DNA of 64,000 nt from Claveliimonas ammoniilytica (GCF_025567415.1 NZ_JAOQJV010000003.1:124001-188000), one strand, 5' to 3'; shown: positions 45,020 to 54,496, counted from the stretch's first letter. Notes: a model not told the origin generated them from the sequence alone. A program made the numbers and translations.

Positions 45020-47674
45020 TTACATTTTTTCTTTCAGTCCGGCAAGACGCTCCTGTACCTGAGCAAGCATCTGCTGATATTTTTCCAGTTTCTCACGCTC
45101 TTCCTGTACCTTTGCTTCCGGTGCCTTGCTGACAAACTTCTCATTGTTCAGCATGCCATTTGCACGTGCGATCTCTTTCTGAAGTCTTGTCTCTTCTTTA
45201 GCAAGACGTTCGATCTCCTGTGCAAAGTCAATCAGTTCTTCCATCGGAAGATATACGGTTGCATCCGGAACTACAATAGATACGGCATCATCTGCAATGC
45301 CGGTCTTGTCTGTCTGGATCACAAAGTCATTGGCTGCTGCCATCAGTTTCACTGAATCTTTCAGACTCATAAGTCCCTGGCTCAGCTTTGCATTTTCGCA
45401 TACTACATAAATCGTAGCCTTGCGTGAATTCGGTACATTCATTTCTGCACGTACATTACGTACGCCTCTTACAATCTCTTTATAATGGTTCAGTACGTCT
45501 TCAGCCTCCGGGAAGCTTGCTGCTTCATCGTATACCGGCCATGCAGACATCATCAGTGATTCCTCTTCCGGAACCAGCTTGCTGTAAATCTCTTCTGTTA
45601 CAAATGGAATGTATGGATGCAACAGCTTCAGGGAGGTCTTCAATACTTCACGCAATGTCCACAACGCAGCATTTGCTCCCTTTGGATCTTCCTCTGCATG
45701 ATACATACGATACTTGGCGATCTCAATGTACCAGTCACAGAACTCATCCCATACGAAATCGTATACCTTAGAAAGGGCAATACCCAGTTCGAATTTATCC
45801 AGGTTCTCTGTAACATCCTTCACCAGTGTATTGCATGCAGACAGAATCCACTGATCTGCCGGCATCAGTTCAGAGGCTTCCGGCTTCGTTACATTCTTTC
45901 CATCCATATTCATAAGGATGAAACGAGACGCATTCCATACCTTATTGGCAAAATTACGGCTTGCCTCTACTCTTTCATTATAGAAACGCATGTCATTACC
46001 AGGCGCATTACCTGTGATCAATGTCATACGAAGTGCATCTGTACCATACTGATCGATAATATCCAACGGGTCGATACCATTGCCCAGAGATTTACTCATC
46101 TTACGTCCCTGTGAGTCACGTACCAGTCCATGGATCAGTACCGTGTGGAATGGTGACTTGCCGGTGTGCGCATATCCGGAGAATACCATACGGATTACCC
46201 AGAAGAAGATGATGTCATATCCGGTTACCAGTACATCCGTCGGATAGAAATAATCCAGATCTTCTGTCTGTTCCGGCCATCCCAGCGTAGAGAACGGCCA
46301 CAGTGCTGATGAGAACCAGGTATCCAGTGTATCCTCATCCTGTGTCATGTGTGTACATCCGCATTTCGGGCATACAGATGGTTTCTCTTTAGCAACTACC
46401 ATCTCGCCACATTCGTCACAGTAATATGCCGGAATACGGTGTCCCCACCAGATCTGTCTTGAAATACACCAGTCACGGATGTTCTCCAGCCAATGCAGAT
46501 AAATCTTGTCAAAACGCTCTGGTACGAACTTCAGGTCGCCGTTCTTGATCGCTTCGATCGCCGGCTTGGCAAGCTCATCCATCTTAACGAACCACTGCTG
46601 TTTGATCAGTGGCTCAACAGTTGTATGGCAGCGGTCATGTGTACCTACATTATGAGAATGTGGAACCACTTTAACCAGAAGTCCCTGTTCCTCCAGTTCT
46701 TTTACCATAACCTTACGCGCTTCGTAACGGTCCATACCTGCGTATTTACCGCCGTTTTCATTGATCGTACCATCATCATTCATGATGTTGATCTCTGGCA
46801 GATTGTGACGCTTACCGACCTCAAAATCGTTAGGGTCGTGTGCCGGTGTAATCTTAACCGCACCTGTTCCAAATTCTTTATCTACATAGTAATCTGCTAC
46901 AATCGGAATCTCTTTGTTAACCAGCGGCAGAATTACATTCTTTCCTACCAGCTCTTTATAGCGCTCATCATCCGGATGTACTGCGATCGCAGTATCACCA
47001 AGCATAGTCTCCGGACGGGTAGTAGCGATCTCAAGGTAATCATCACTTCCTACGATCGGATACTTGATATGCCAAAAATGTCCATCCTGCTCCTCATGCT
47101 CAACCTCTGCGTCTGACAGAGAAGTCTTACATACCGGACACCAGTTGATGATTCTGGATCCCTTATAAATGTATCCCTTCTTATAAAGATTGATAAATAC
47201 TTCTTCAACAGCCTTTGAGCATCCTTCGTCCATGGTAAAACGCTCGCGGTCCCAGTCACAGGATACGCCAAGTTTCTTAAGCTGCTCCTTGATCGTTCCG
47301 CCGTACTCTTCTTTCCACTGCCAAGTTCTCTCCAGGAACTTCTCACGTCCCATTTCCTTCTTATCGATACCTTCTTCTTTCAGCTGATTGGTAACCTTAA
47401 CCTCAGTTGAGATTGCAGCGTGGTCTGTACCCGGTACCCACAAAGCATTATATCCCTGCATTCTCTTATAACGAATCAGGATATCCTGCATCGTGTTATC
47501 CAGCGCATGTCCCATATGCAACTTACCTGTGATATTCGGCGGCGGCATAACAATGGTAAATGGCTTCTTGCTTCTGTCTACTTCTGCGTGAAAATACTTC
47601 TTTTCACACCACTTGCTGTACAGCTTGTCTTCAATCGCTTTCGGATTGTAAGTTGTTTCAAGATTCTGACTCAT
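45020..47674 (-). CDS. valS: Valyl-tRNA synthetase
   Basis: An 884-residue class I synthetase, normal bacterial length. The HIGH-type motif is PPNITGKLHMGHAL, the editing domain has TTRPETMLGDTAIAVHP, a zinc-like pair CDECGEMV/CPKCGCTH is present, the KMSKS motif is GRKMSKSLGNGIDPL, and the C-terminal coiled-coil arm begins near 'IDFAQEIERLAKEETRL'. Expression is controlled by the T-box leader just upstream. The four downstream genes follow at spacings of 1-40 nt and probably share that control. Confidence 0.97.
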   Translation of the reverse strand: MSQNLETTYNPKAIEDKLYSKWCEKKYFHAEVDRSKKPFTIVMPPPNITGKLHMGHALDNTMQDILIRYKRMQGYNALWVPGTDHAAISTEVKVTNQLKEEGIDKKEMGREKFLERTWQWKEEYGGTIKEQLKKLGVSCDWDRERFTMDEGCSKAVEEVFINLYKKGYIYKGSRIINWCPVCKTSLSDAEVEHEEQDGHFWHIKYPIVGSDDYLEIATTRPETMLGDTAIAVHPDDERYKELVGKNVILPLVNKEIPIVADYYVDKEFGTGAVKITPAHDPNDFEVGKRHNLPEINIMNDDGTINENGGKYAGMDRYEARKVMVKELEEQGLLVKVVPHSHNVGTHDRCHTTVEPLIKQQWFVKMDELAKPAIEAIKNGDLKFVPERFDKIYLHWLENIRDWCISRQIWWGHRIPAYYCDECGEMVVAKEKPSVCPKCGCTHMTQDEDTLDTWFSSALWPFSTLGWPEQTEDLDYFYPTDVLVTGYDIIFFWVIRMVFSGYAHTGKSPFHTVLIHGLVRDSQGRKMSKSLGNGIDPLDIIDQYGTDALRMTLITGNAPGNDMRFYNERVEASRNFANKVWNASRFILMNMDGKNVTKPEASELMPADQWILSACNTLVKDVTENLDKFELGIALSKVYDFVWDEFCDWYIEIAKYRMYHAEEDPKGANAALWTLREVLKTSLKLLHPYIPFVTEEIYSKLVPEEESLMMSAWPVYDEAASFPEAEDVLNHYKEIVRGVRNVRAEMNVPNSRKATIYVVCENAKLSQGLMSLKDSVKLMAAANDFVIQTDKTGIADDAVSIVVPDATVYLPMEELIDFAQEIERLAKEETRLQKEIARANGMLNNEKFVSKAPEAKVQEEREKLEKYQQMLAQVQERLAGLKEKM

Positions 47675-47742
47675 GTTCTTTCTCCCTTTTCTCTTTCAAT
47701 AGATCATTATACTGTTTCACATGTAAGGGTATTTTAAAATAC

Positions 47743-48035
47743 AAAAATCACCCTTTATGTATTAAATAAAGGGTGACTTAATCATCACGGTACCACCTTT
47801 ATGACGCAGAAAACCTTCTGCACGCTCATCTTATTCTTTAACGGGAACGACTCCGGGACAGCCTACTGATACTGTTCAGCCATCCAGCTCCGAAGCTACC
47901 TTCTGTATCTCGCTTCCCGGACGGTCTCACAGCCAACGAACCATCCTCTCTGTCGGTGCATCCGATACATACTCCTCTTCATCCTGGCCTTTCAACTGCC
48001 CGCACATGAAAATAAATCAAAGTCGAGCCTAAACT
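47743..48035 (-). promoter_or_regulatory. Valine T-box riboswitch leader of valS
   Basis: The conserved T-box AAGGTGGTACCGTGATGA is at 47800-47782 on the minus strand. Stem I shows an AGTA-type 5' side and, on the 3' side of the specifier loop, GUA (47899-47897), a Val codon. The UGGU of the T-box pairs with ACCA, as tRNA-Val with A73 requires. Downstream is the terminator: 11-bp stem TCACCCTTTAT / ATAAAGGGTGA (47766-47776 and 47748-47758) and TTTTT. Uncharged tRNA-Val should favour the antiterminator. Confidence 0.93.
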
Positions 48036-48042
48036 ATTGAAT

Positions 48043-48071
48043 ATGATAGCCATTGGATGTCGATTTGTCAA
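48043..48071 (-). promoter_or_regulatory. Promoter of the valS T-box transcript
   Basis: TTGACA (48071-48066) and TATCAT (48048-48043) on the minus strand are 17 bp apart, close to the vegetative consensus. The start would be near 48036. Confidence 0.8.
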
Positions 48072-48110
48072 GGAGTTTAAAAAATCTTCATAAACTCTTA
48101 ATATAGGAAA

Positions 48111-49055
48111 TCAGATCAGTCCCATACTTCTCAAAATATACAGCCATCCCGTCAGAGTAAATGCACTGCACAGTGTCGTCAGCATGATAACACCGGACGA
48201 CAACACTCCTTCATGTCCCATATTTTTCGCCATGACAAAGCTTGAGACGGTCGTTGCAGATCCAAGCATAACCAGAATCGCCACCAGCTTCTCCTCACGG
48301 AATCCCATCTGTACTGCAACCGGCAGAAATATTGCACAGAATCCCACCAGTTTGATAAATGCCGCCACGACAGTCGGCTTCACTTTGCTGAGTGCCTTAC
48401 CAAAATCGAATGTTGCTCCCATCGCCATCAGTCCCATCGGTGTAGCCATACCGCCCACGCTGGATACTGCTTTATTCAGAATCGTCGGCATCGGCAGATG
48501 CAGTGCTGACCACGCAAGACCTGTCACAATGCCAAGTATGATCGGATTCGTTACAATACCTTTCAATGTCCGTTTCCACATTGCACGGTCTAATCCCTGC
48601 TGTCCCGGTTTAAAAAGTGACAGCACCAGAACTGCCATTACATTATACAATGGCACACTGCCGATGATCATCAGCGGTGCCATACCTGCTGTGCCATAGA
48701 TATTCTGGATAAATGCGATTCCAAGAAGTGCCGCACTGCTTCGGTAAGATACCTGAATAAATTCTCCTTTGATTGAGCGATCTGACCATAAGCAAGATAC
48801 TGCCGCTGCAATCGTAATACTGCATACTGTTACTACAAAGCAAAATAACACAAACCGCATATCCCATACTTCAGAGAAATCCACCGTCGCCAGGTCACCA
48901 AACAACAATACCGGAAGCGGTACGCGGAAGACGAATTTATTCATCTTAGATGCAAATCCGTCATCAATCCATCCAATTTTATTAAAAAAGTATCCCAGTA
49001 CCATCATCAGAAATACCGGGATTGTTGCGTTCAAACTAAATATTAAATTATCCAT
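48111..49055 (-). CDS. AEC (auxin efflux carrier) family transporter
   Basis: A 314-residue polytopic protein with ten predicted helices in two blocks of five (FSLNATIPVFLMMVLGYFFNK; FVLFCFVVTVCSITIAAAVSCL; later LVGFCAIFLPVAVQMGF). The Asn-Pro motif (VTNPIILGIVTGL) and the symmetric 'PMGLMAMGATFDFGKAL' are typical of AEC family permeases, which move malate and other carboxylates in bacteria. Substrate unknown. It follows the DUF1848 gene and is the last before the valS promoter. Confidence 0.88.
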   Translation of the reverse strand: MDNLIFSLNATIPVFLMMVLGYFFNKIGWIDDGFASKMNKFVFRVPLPVLLFGDLATVDFSEVWDMRFVLFCFVVTVCSITIAAAVSCLWSDRSIKGEFIQVSYRSSAALLGIAFIQNIYGTAGMAPLMIIGSVPLYNVMAVLVLSLFKPGQQGLDRAMWKRTLKGIVTNPIILGIVTGLAWSALHLPMPTILNKAVSSVGGMATPMGLMAMGATFDFGKALSKVKPTVVAAFIKLVGFCAIFLPVAVQMGFREEKLVAILVMLGSATTVSSFVMAKNMGHEGVLSSGVIMLTTLCSAFTLTGWLYILRSMGLI

Positions 49056-49132
49056 AATTTCCTCATTCCATTATAAAGATTCTACTGTACTTGCTTCTGC
49101 TATAGAAACCATGCGTAAAAGCCGCGCTGACA

Positions 49133-50059
49133 TCACATAAAATCAAACAGTGACATCTGATTATCCCTCTGCAGATGCATCTTCCGGTCTACGATCGTCT
49201 CATCCCCATGAAGATGTCCGATCATGATCGGTGACTGCGGATCATGCATACTGTGCCTCTTAACTGCGCTATCAAGACTTCCCGTGGCATAGCAATAACC
49301 ACACCCATGAATGCAGGTGTCATACATGCCAATATCTATGCTCTCTACGCACTTGCACACTTTCCGCTGTCCCTTATCCTTTTTCACATCCAGAGAATAT
49401 CCGGCAATCCTCTCGACCTTCTCTCTATCAATACATGCACCCGGATAAATGCCATACGGGATCAGATCTACTGCTTCCGCACAGGTATAGATAGGAAGAT
49501 TATATGTTTTCGCAATAGCACCCAGTTTCTCTGCCAACCGAACGATTTCTTCCTGTTCCGGTTCCACAAATGGACAGCCTCTGTATTGATCCACAAAGCT
49601 GATAATACACCTTTCTGTATATTTATGCAACCACTCACACATCATCTCAAACTTCTCTGTATGATACTGCAGCGTATAAACATCATTTAAAATAATCGGG
49701 TCAAACCTCCAGTCTACCCGATCTCTTCCTATTCTTTCGCTCAGCAAAAGAAATGTAGCCATACTCTCTTCCATAGTCGGAAGATTCGGCTCCAGATCTT
49801 TGCCATAATCTGTAATTGTCATTTCAAAATAATAAGGGAAGCCAAGCAGATCGATCATCTTGAGATAAGGCAGCATCGGCTCAGGGTTCTTCGTCCAGAA
49901 CACAAAACAGTCCACCGTCTCCGGGGACAGTTCAATCCTGCTGACCTTTTTTCTGTTGTACGGATTCGGAACAAGTACTTCTCCTCCCACCAGTCGGTTC
50001 ATAAACCACTCCGGATACAGGGCAGGAATATCTGTCCGTCTGCTAGCACTTATAATCAT
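49133..50059 (-). CDS. DUF1848 family protein
   Basis: A 308-residue cytoplasmic protein of DUF1848. The N-terminus reads MIISASRRTDIPALYPEWF, followed by NPYNRKKVSRIELSPETVDCFVFWTKNPEP, both strongly typical. The C-terminal cluster CKCVESIDIGMYDTCIHGCGYCYATG carries five Cys, as in Fe-S enzymes of the radical-SAM-like fold, although the canonical CxxxCxxC is not clear. It starts 12 nt after the HD gene, with AGGGAG upstream. Reaction unknown. Confidence 0.9.
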   Translation of the reverse strand: MIISASRRTDIPALYPEWFMNRLVGGEVLVPNPYNRKKVSRIELSPETVDCFVFWTKNPEPMLPYLKMIDLLGFPYYFEMTITDYGKDLEPNLPTMEESMATFLLLSERIGRDRVDWRFDPIILNDVYTLQYHTEKFEMMCEWLHKYTERCIISFVDQYRGCPFVEPEQEEIVRLAEKLGAIAKTYNLPIYTCAEAVDLIPYGIYPGACIDREKVERIAGYSLDVKKDKGQRKVCKCVESIDIGMYDTCIHGCGYCYATGSLDSAVKRHSMHDPQSPIMIGHLHGDETIVDRKMHLQRDNQMSLFDFM

Positions 50060-50071
50060 CTCTGGCTCTCC

Positions 50072-50670
50072 CTATTTACCAAAATTCGCTTCTACCAACC
50101 TGCAATATTCTTCATAAGCAGGCTCTCCGGCAAATACATNNNNNNNNNNNNNNNNNNNNNNNNNNNNNNNNNNNNNNNNNNNNNNNNNNNNNNNNNNNNN
50201 NNNNNNNNNNNNNNNNNNNNNNNNNNNNNNNNNNNNNNNNNNNNNNNNNNNNNNNNNNNNNNNNNNNNNNNNNNNNNNNNNNNNNNNNNNNNNNNNNNNN
50301 NNNNNNNNNNNNNNNNNNNNNNNNNNNNNNNNNNNNNNNNNNNNNNNNNNNNNNNNNNNNNNNNNNNNNNNNNNNNNNNNNNNNNNNNNNNNNNNNNNNN
50401 NNNNNNNNNNNNNNNNNNNNNNNNNNNNNNNNNNNNNNCCAGCTTAGCCACCCGTTCTGAAAACTCTCTGGAAATGACCTCTTCCGTCACACCTTCGCAG
50501 TCTTCTATGGTATCGTGAAGATAAGCTGCACTGATGACTTCTTCATCTGTTGTCATAGAGCAGACAATATCTCCTACTTCAATCGGATGTACGATGTAAG
50601 GTCGTCTGGTTCCCTTTCGAAATTGTCCTCTGTGTGCCCTGGTTGCAAATTCGATTGCCTTATCGATCAT
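50072..50670 (-). CDS. HD-domain (RelA/SpoT-type hydrolase-like) protein, interrupted by a sequence gap
   Basis: Start at MIDKAIEFATRAHRGQF (AAGGAGAAGG upstream). The N-terminal part shows metal-site residues: HRGQFRKGTRRPYIVHPIEV and YLHDTIEDCEGVT, typical of (p)ppGpp-hydrolase-like HD proteins such as MESH1. After the gap the sequence 'VFAGEPAYEEYC' to 'EANFGK' and a TAG at 50072 give the usual ending of this family. That frame is offset from the front part by one base if the gap is exactly 299 nt; a 300-nt gap would join them into a 199-residue protein. The other frame (ending near 50092) does not match the family. Confidence 0.75.
50140..50438. other. Assembly gap (299 N)
   Basis: A run of 299 undetermined bases within the HD-domain gene. 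The true length probably differs by at least one base. Confidence 1.
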
Positions 50671-50802
50671 GCTTTTGTACCTTCTCCTTGTATTCGCTTC
50701 TGATAGTTTCTGATAATTTCTGTTTTTATTATCCGGCAATTTTCTACTGTCGTCAACCCCCTCATTCCGTATGTTCACTATTCATTGCTTTTATTTTCAT
50801 TC

Positions 50803-50822
50803 TGGATACGGTATACTATACT
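50803..50822 (+). promoter_or_regulatory. Possible promoter of the SDR gene
   Basis: TATACT at 50812-50817, preceded by TGGATACGG, could be a -10 box of the SDR gene. No good -35 box lies 16-18 bp upstream, so this is weak. Confidence 0.3.
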
Positions 50823-50853
50823 TACATCATTGTGATTGGAGCGCAATAATTCT

Positions 50854-51588
50854 ATGAATCAGAAATATATACTAGTAACAGGTGCTTCCCGCGGAATCGG
50901 GCGGAGCATCGCCTTAAAATTCGCCAGAGAAGGATATCATGTTTTCTTAAACTGCCGAACTTCTCTGAATGAACTTGAAGAAGTACAAAATAAAATCCTG
51001 AGTATGCCCGGCGGAAGCTGTACTATAACTACCGGTGATGTAGGTGATCCGGATCAGGTGCGCCGGATGTTTCAGGAAATTCATAAAATATGTCCCGGCT
51101 TAGATGTACTGGTCAACAATGCCGGTATCAGCCATATCGGACTTCTGATCGACATGACTGATAACGAATGGGATCGTCTGCTGGCTTCCAATCTGTCGTC
51201 TGCATTCTACTGCTCCCGCGAAGCACTGAAAGATATGGTCTCTGCCAAATCCGGACGGATCCTGAATATCTCATCCATGTGGGGAACTGTCGGTGCTTCC
51301 TGCGAGGCTGCTTACTCTGCTGTCAAATCCGGCATGAACGGACTGACCAAAGCACTTGCAAAAGAGTATGCTCCCAGCCATATTGCGGTAAATGCACTTG
51401 CATGCGGTGTTATTGATACAGAGATGAATCATCAGTTATCCGCCGAAGAACGCGCTGCACTTGCTGAAGACATTCCGGCAGGACGATTTGCTGACCCAGA
51501 TGAAGTTGCAGATCTTGCATGGCAGATTATTAACAGTCCGGAATACATGACCGGACAAGTCATAGGAATAGACGGAGGGTATATCTAA
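50854..51588 (+). CDS. 3-oxoacyl-ACP reductase-like short-chain dehydrogenase
   Basis: A 244-residue classical SDR. The cofactor loop is TGASRGIGRSIALKFAREG, the NNAG motif is LVNNAGISHIG, the catalytic Ser is in ILNISSMWG, and the YxxxK pair is in AYSAVKSGMN. Length and the ending 'GQVIGIDGGYI' match FabG-type reductases. The true substrate is not clear: FabG proper usually sits in a fatty-acid cluster, which this does not. The ATG at 50854 is preferred (TTGGAG upstream) over a TTG at 50836. It is the only plus-strand gene in this stretch. Confidence 0.85.
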   Translation: MNQKYILVTGASRGIGRSIALKFAREGYHVFLNCRTSLNELEEVQNKILSMPGGSCTITTGDVGDPDQVRRMFQEIHKICPGLDVLVNNAGISHIGLLIDMTDNEWDRLLASNLSSAFYCSREALKDMVSAKSGRILNISSMWGTVGASCEAAYSAVKSGMNGLTKALAKEYAPSHIAVNALACGVIDTEMNHQLSAEERAALAEDIPAGRFADPDEVADLAWQIINSPEYMTGQVIGIDGGYI

Positions 51589-51622
51589 CAAACGTTAGAT
51601 ATACCCTCTTACTTTTCTTTTA
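51575..51622 (+). terminator. Intrinsic terminator overlapping the SDR stop
   Basis: A perfect 15-bp stem (GAGGGTATATCTAAC / GTTAGATATACCCTC) with a 4-nt loop, then TTACTTTTCTTTT on the plus strand. The left arm contains the SDR stop codon. It also separates the SDR from the convergent isochorismatase gene. Confidence 0.9.
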
Positions 51623-51635
51623 TGCTTCTTCTCTA

Positions 51636-52166
51636 CTACTTTACAATCTTTAATATCTCTTTGCTGAGCGGCGTTCCCGCTTCTTTTAATAACTCAAATA
51701 ATATCGCTTCACTGCTCGTAAGAACAGCACCTTCCTGTTCTGCTCTGCGGATCGCCATCTCGCGGTCACTCTCTCTTCTGCTTCCAATGCAGTCTGTCAC
51801 AAGTACAGGCACATACCCTGCCCCCGCCAGATCGATCACCGTCTGCAATACACAACAATGTGCTTCCATTCCGCATACCAGAATATACTTCTTATCATGA
51901 ATCTTCGGCTCTGCCACTTCCAGTGCACTGAAAGAAATCTTATCCAGATATTCTGTCTCTCCGGATGCTTCCCAGACCTCCGGCACAGACATCCCCAGTC
52001 CCTTTGTATACTGCTGTGTTACAGTCATCGGAATCTCTAATGCTTTTAAGCCCTGAAGCAGAATCCGCACGCGCTCCATCAATGCCTCATGGTCTGCAAT
52101 CGCAGGAACCAGTCTCTCCTGAAAATCTACGATCAATGCTGCCGTATGTTCTCGTTCTATTCTCAT
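51636..52166 (-). CDS. Isochorismatase-family cysteine hydrolase
   Basis: A 176-residue Rossmann-like hydrolase. The catalytic Asp is in ALIVDFQERLVPAI, and the nucleophile Cys in ILVCGMEAHCCVLQTVID. The non-proline cis-peptide region GMEAHC is typical. YcaC/nicotinamidase-like enzymes share this plan; the substrate is not predictable. Its ATG comes one base after the exoA stop (TGATATG), so it is the last gene of the ymxH-nrdR-truA-exoA operon. Confidence 0.88.
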   Translation of the reverse strand: MRIEREHTAALIVDFQERLVPAIADHEALMERVRILLQGLKALEIPMTVTQQYTKGLGMSVPEVWEASGETEYLDKISFSALEVAEPKIHDKKYILVCGMEAHCCVLQTVIDLAGAGYVPVLVTDCIGSRRESDREMAIRRAEQEGAVLTSSEAILFELLKEAGTPLSKEILKIVK

Positions 52167-52167
52167 A

Positions 52168-52920
52168 TCACTTCATCTCCAGCACGACAGGACAATGATC
52201 CGAACCCATCACATCTGTCAGGATCTTCGCATCTACCAGTCTGTCTTTTAATGCCTCGGATACACAAAAATAGTCAATTCTCCATCCGGCATTCTTTGCT
52301 CTGGCACTGAACCGATATGACCACCAGGAATAGATGCCCTCTGCATCCGGATAGAAATAACGAAATGTATCGATAAATCCCGCATCCAACAGTTCGCCAA
52401 ACTTGCCACGTTCTTCATCGGTAAAGCCTGCATTCTTACGGTTGGTCTTCGGATTCTTGAGGTCGATCTCTCTGTGAGCGACATTAAGATCTCCACAGAA
52501 CACCACCGGCTTCGTCTCTTCCAGTTTCTTCAGATACGCCAGAAAATCCTCTTCCCATTTCATACGGTAATCCAGTCTCGCCAGCTCACTCTGTGAATTT
52601 GGCGTATACACAGTGATAAAATAATAATCTTCAAATTCCAGTGTGATCACTCGGCCTTCCTGGTCATGCTCCTCAATCCCAATGCCATAAGATACACTAA
52701 GCGGTTCTTTTTTTGTAAATATTGCTGTTCCTGAATACCCTTTCTTTACAGCGTAATTCCAGTACTGATGGTACCCCGGCATATCCAGATCCAGCTGCCC
52801 CGCCTGCAGCTTACTTTCCTGAATACAGAATACGTCCGCATCCAGTTCCTGAAATACATCCACAAATCCCTTTTTCACGCAGGCACGGATTCCATTTACA
52901 TTCCATGAAACAAATTTCAT
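52168..52920 (-). CDS. xth: Exodeoxyribonuclease III / AP endonuclease
   Basis: A 250-residue EEP-family repair nuclease. Motifs: MKFVSWNVNGIRACVKKGF, DVFCIQESKLQAGQ (Glu metal ligand), DYYFITVYTPNSQ, VVFCGDLNVAHREIDL, YSWWSYRFSARAKNAGWRIDYFCVS and the final GSDHCPVVLEM with the catalytic Asp-His. It cleaves at abasic sites and trims 3' ends. It may also be named exoA. Packed with truA upstream and isochorismatase downstream. Confidence 0.95.
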   Translation of the reverse strand: MKFVSWNVNGIRACVKKGFVDVFQELDADVFCIQESKLQAGQLDLDMPGYHQYWNYAVKKGYSGTAIFTKKEPLSVSYGIGIEEHDQEGRVITLEFEDYYFITVYTPNSQSELARLDYRMKWEEDFLAYLKKLEETKPVVFCGDLNVAHREIDLKNPKTNRKNAGFTDEERGKFGELLDAGFIDTFRYFYPDAEGIYSWWSYRFSARAKNAGWRIDYFCVSEALKDRLVDAKILTDVMGSDHCPVVLEMK

Positions 52921-52940
52921 GTCTCATCCTCCATCTGTCT

Positions 52941-53675
52941 TTAGTAATATACTTTTCTGAGGAAAAGTCCTCTGGCCGGTGCAAGAAATCCCGCCATGCT
53001 TCTGTCTTTTGCTTCCAGCACAAGCGGAAGATTCGACGCTTCTCTCTTACCTGCCCCCACTTCGATCAGTGTACCGGTAAGAATTCTTGCCATATGATAC
53101 ATGAATCCCGATCCATAATAAGTAATGCGCACTTTATCTCCTGCCCGCACTACCTTGATACTGTAAATCCTTCTTATTGTATCTCTCGTCTCACGGTTAT
53201 CTGTAAAGCTTGTAAAATCCTTCGTTCCGACCAGATAATCCGCCGCATCACGCATTGCCTCAATATCCAGCTTGACCGGATAATGGTAACAATACTTCCG
53301 GGAAAATACATCAGGTTTTTCCCGGCAGTCTATATAATATTCATATTTCTTTCCCTTAGCACTCTTTCTGGCGTGGAATCCATTACGCACCAGTTCCACC
53401 CGGATGATACGTATATCTTCCGGCAGCGAACGGTTCAATGCATCCTTCAGGTCTTCCACATCATACAGCTTCGACAGCTTCACGCTGGCCACCTGACCAC
53501 GTGCATGCACGCCACTGTCCGTACGTCCGGAACCGTCTACCTGTACACGGTATCCTACCATACGTCCGATGGTCCATTCCAGGATATGCTGGATCGTATT
53601 GTCCGTCATAGCCTGGCGCTGCCATCCCTGATAACGAGTGCCGTCATAGGAAATGGTCATCTTATATGTTCTCAT
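52941..53675 (-). CDS. truA: tRNA pseudouridine(38-40) synthase
   Basis: A 244-residue TruA. The catalytic Asp is in GSGRTDSGVHARGQVASV; 'YDGTRYQGWQRQAMTDNTIQ' at the N-terminus and 'GSGFMYHMARILTGTLIEVGAG' near the end are family signatures. It modifies the anticodon arm of several tRNAs. The start lies 12 nt after nrdR. Confidence 0.96.
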   Translation of the reverse strand: MRTYKMTISYDGTRYQGWQRQAMTDNTIQHILEWTIGRMVGYRVQVDGSGRTDSGVHARGQVASVKLSKLYDVEDLKDALNRSLPEDIRIIRVELVRNGFHARKSAKGKKYEYYIDCREKPDVFSRKYCYHYPVKLDIEAMRDAADYLVGTKDFTSFTDNRETRDTIRRIYSIKVVRAGDKVRITYYGSGFMYHMARILTGTLIEVGAGKREASNLPLVLEAKDRSMAGFLAPARGLFLRKVYY

Positions 53676-53687
53676 ACATTACTCCGT

Positions 53688-54158
53688 CTATTTATCCCCC
53701 TTTGAACGATCCAACATCATCTTCTTGATCTCGTCCATAAAGGTGTTCACATCCTTAAACTCTCTGTATACAGAAGCGAAACGTACATATGCCACTTCGT
53801 CCAGTTCTTTCAGCTCATCCATAACGATCTCACCGACATCTGTACTGGAGACCTCTTTTGCTTCCAGATTAAAGATCTTAATCTCAATCCGCTCTACTGT
53901 CTTCTGGATCGCCTCAGCAGATACCGGACGCTTATAGCACGCACGAATAATGCCTCGCTCAATCTTGCTTCTGTTATACTGTTCTCGATTGTTATCTTTC
54001 TTAATAATGATAAGCGGAATCGTCTCTACCTTTTCATAAGTTGTGAAACGTTTTCCGCATTCATCGCAGGATCTTCTTCTGCGAATCGCACTGCCATCCT
54101 CCGCTGGTCTGGAGTCAATCACTCTGGTGTCAGGGTGGTTACAATATGGGCACTTCAT
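53688..54158 (-). CDS. nrdR: Transcriptional repressor NrdR
   Basis: A 156-residue regulator of ribonucleotide reductase genes. It has the N-terminal zinc ribbon (CPYCNHPDTRVIDSRP and CDECGKRFTTYEK) and an ATP-cone domain (VETIPLIIIKKDNNREQY onward). Normal length. It might control the nrdD/nrdG genes at the right end of this window by NrdR boxes, but I did not locate a clear pair of such boxes. Confidence 0.97.
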   Translation of the reverse strand: MKCPYCNHPDTRVIDSRPAEDGSAIRRRRSCDECGKRFTTYEKVETIPLIIIKKDNNREQYNRSKIERGIIRACYKRPVSAEAIQKTVERIEIKIFNLEAKEVSSTDVGEIVMDELKELDEVAYVRFASVYREFKDVNTFMDEIKKMMLDRSKGDK

Positions 54159-54191
54159 TATAAGTCTCTCCTCTTCTCAGTCTGCTGTACC

Positions 54192-54437
54192 TCAACACGG
54201 TTTTTTCTCATGCATTTCTACCAATATAATATCCGGGCCGATCCTTTTGATGCACTGAAATGGTATCACAAGCTCTGTATCTTCTCCAAACAGGAAACAG
54301 AACCTGCCGCCCTTAGGCACTATGATTGCTTCGATACAGCCACTGCATTCATCAAATATCAAATCAGTCACATATCCGATCTTACTGCAATCACAGGAAT
54401 TGATAACTTCCTTTTTCTGAAATTCACATAGTCGCAT
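54192..54437 (-). CDS. YlmC/YmxH-family PRC-barrel sporulation protein
   Basis: An 81-residue beta-rich protein of the YlmC/YmxH family (start MRLCEFQKKEVINSCDCSK, then IGYVTDLIFDECSGCIEAIIVP and the end CIKRIGPDIILVE). It is conserved in spore-forming Firmicutes and several are expressed under sporulation sigma factors; molecular role unknown. AGAGAGGTG precedes the ATG. First gene of the nrdR operon. Confidence 0.88.
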   Translation of the reverse strand: MRLCEFQKKEVINSCDCSKIGYVTDLIFDECSGCIEAIIVPKGGRFCFLFGEDTELVIPFQCIKRIGPDIILVEMHEKKPC

Positions 54438-54496
54438 ACGATCACCTCTCTACAGTATATGCAGTAAAAAGGTGATCGGCGCATCAGCTTCTTTAA

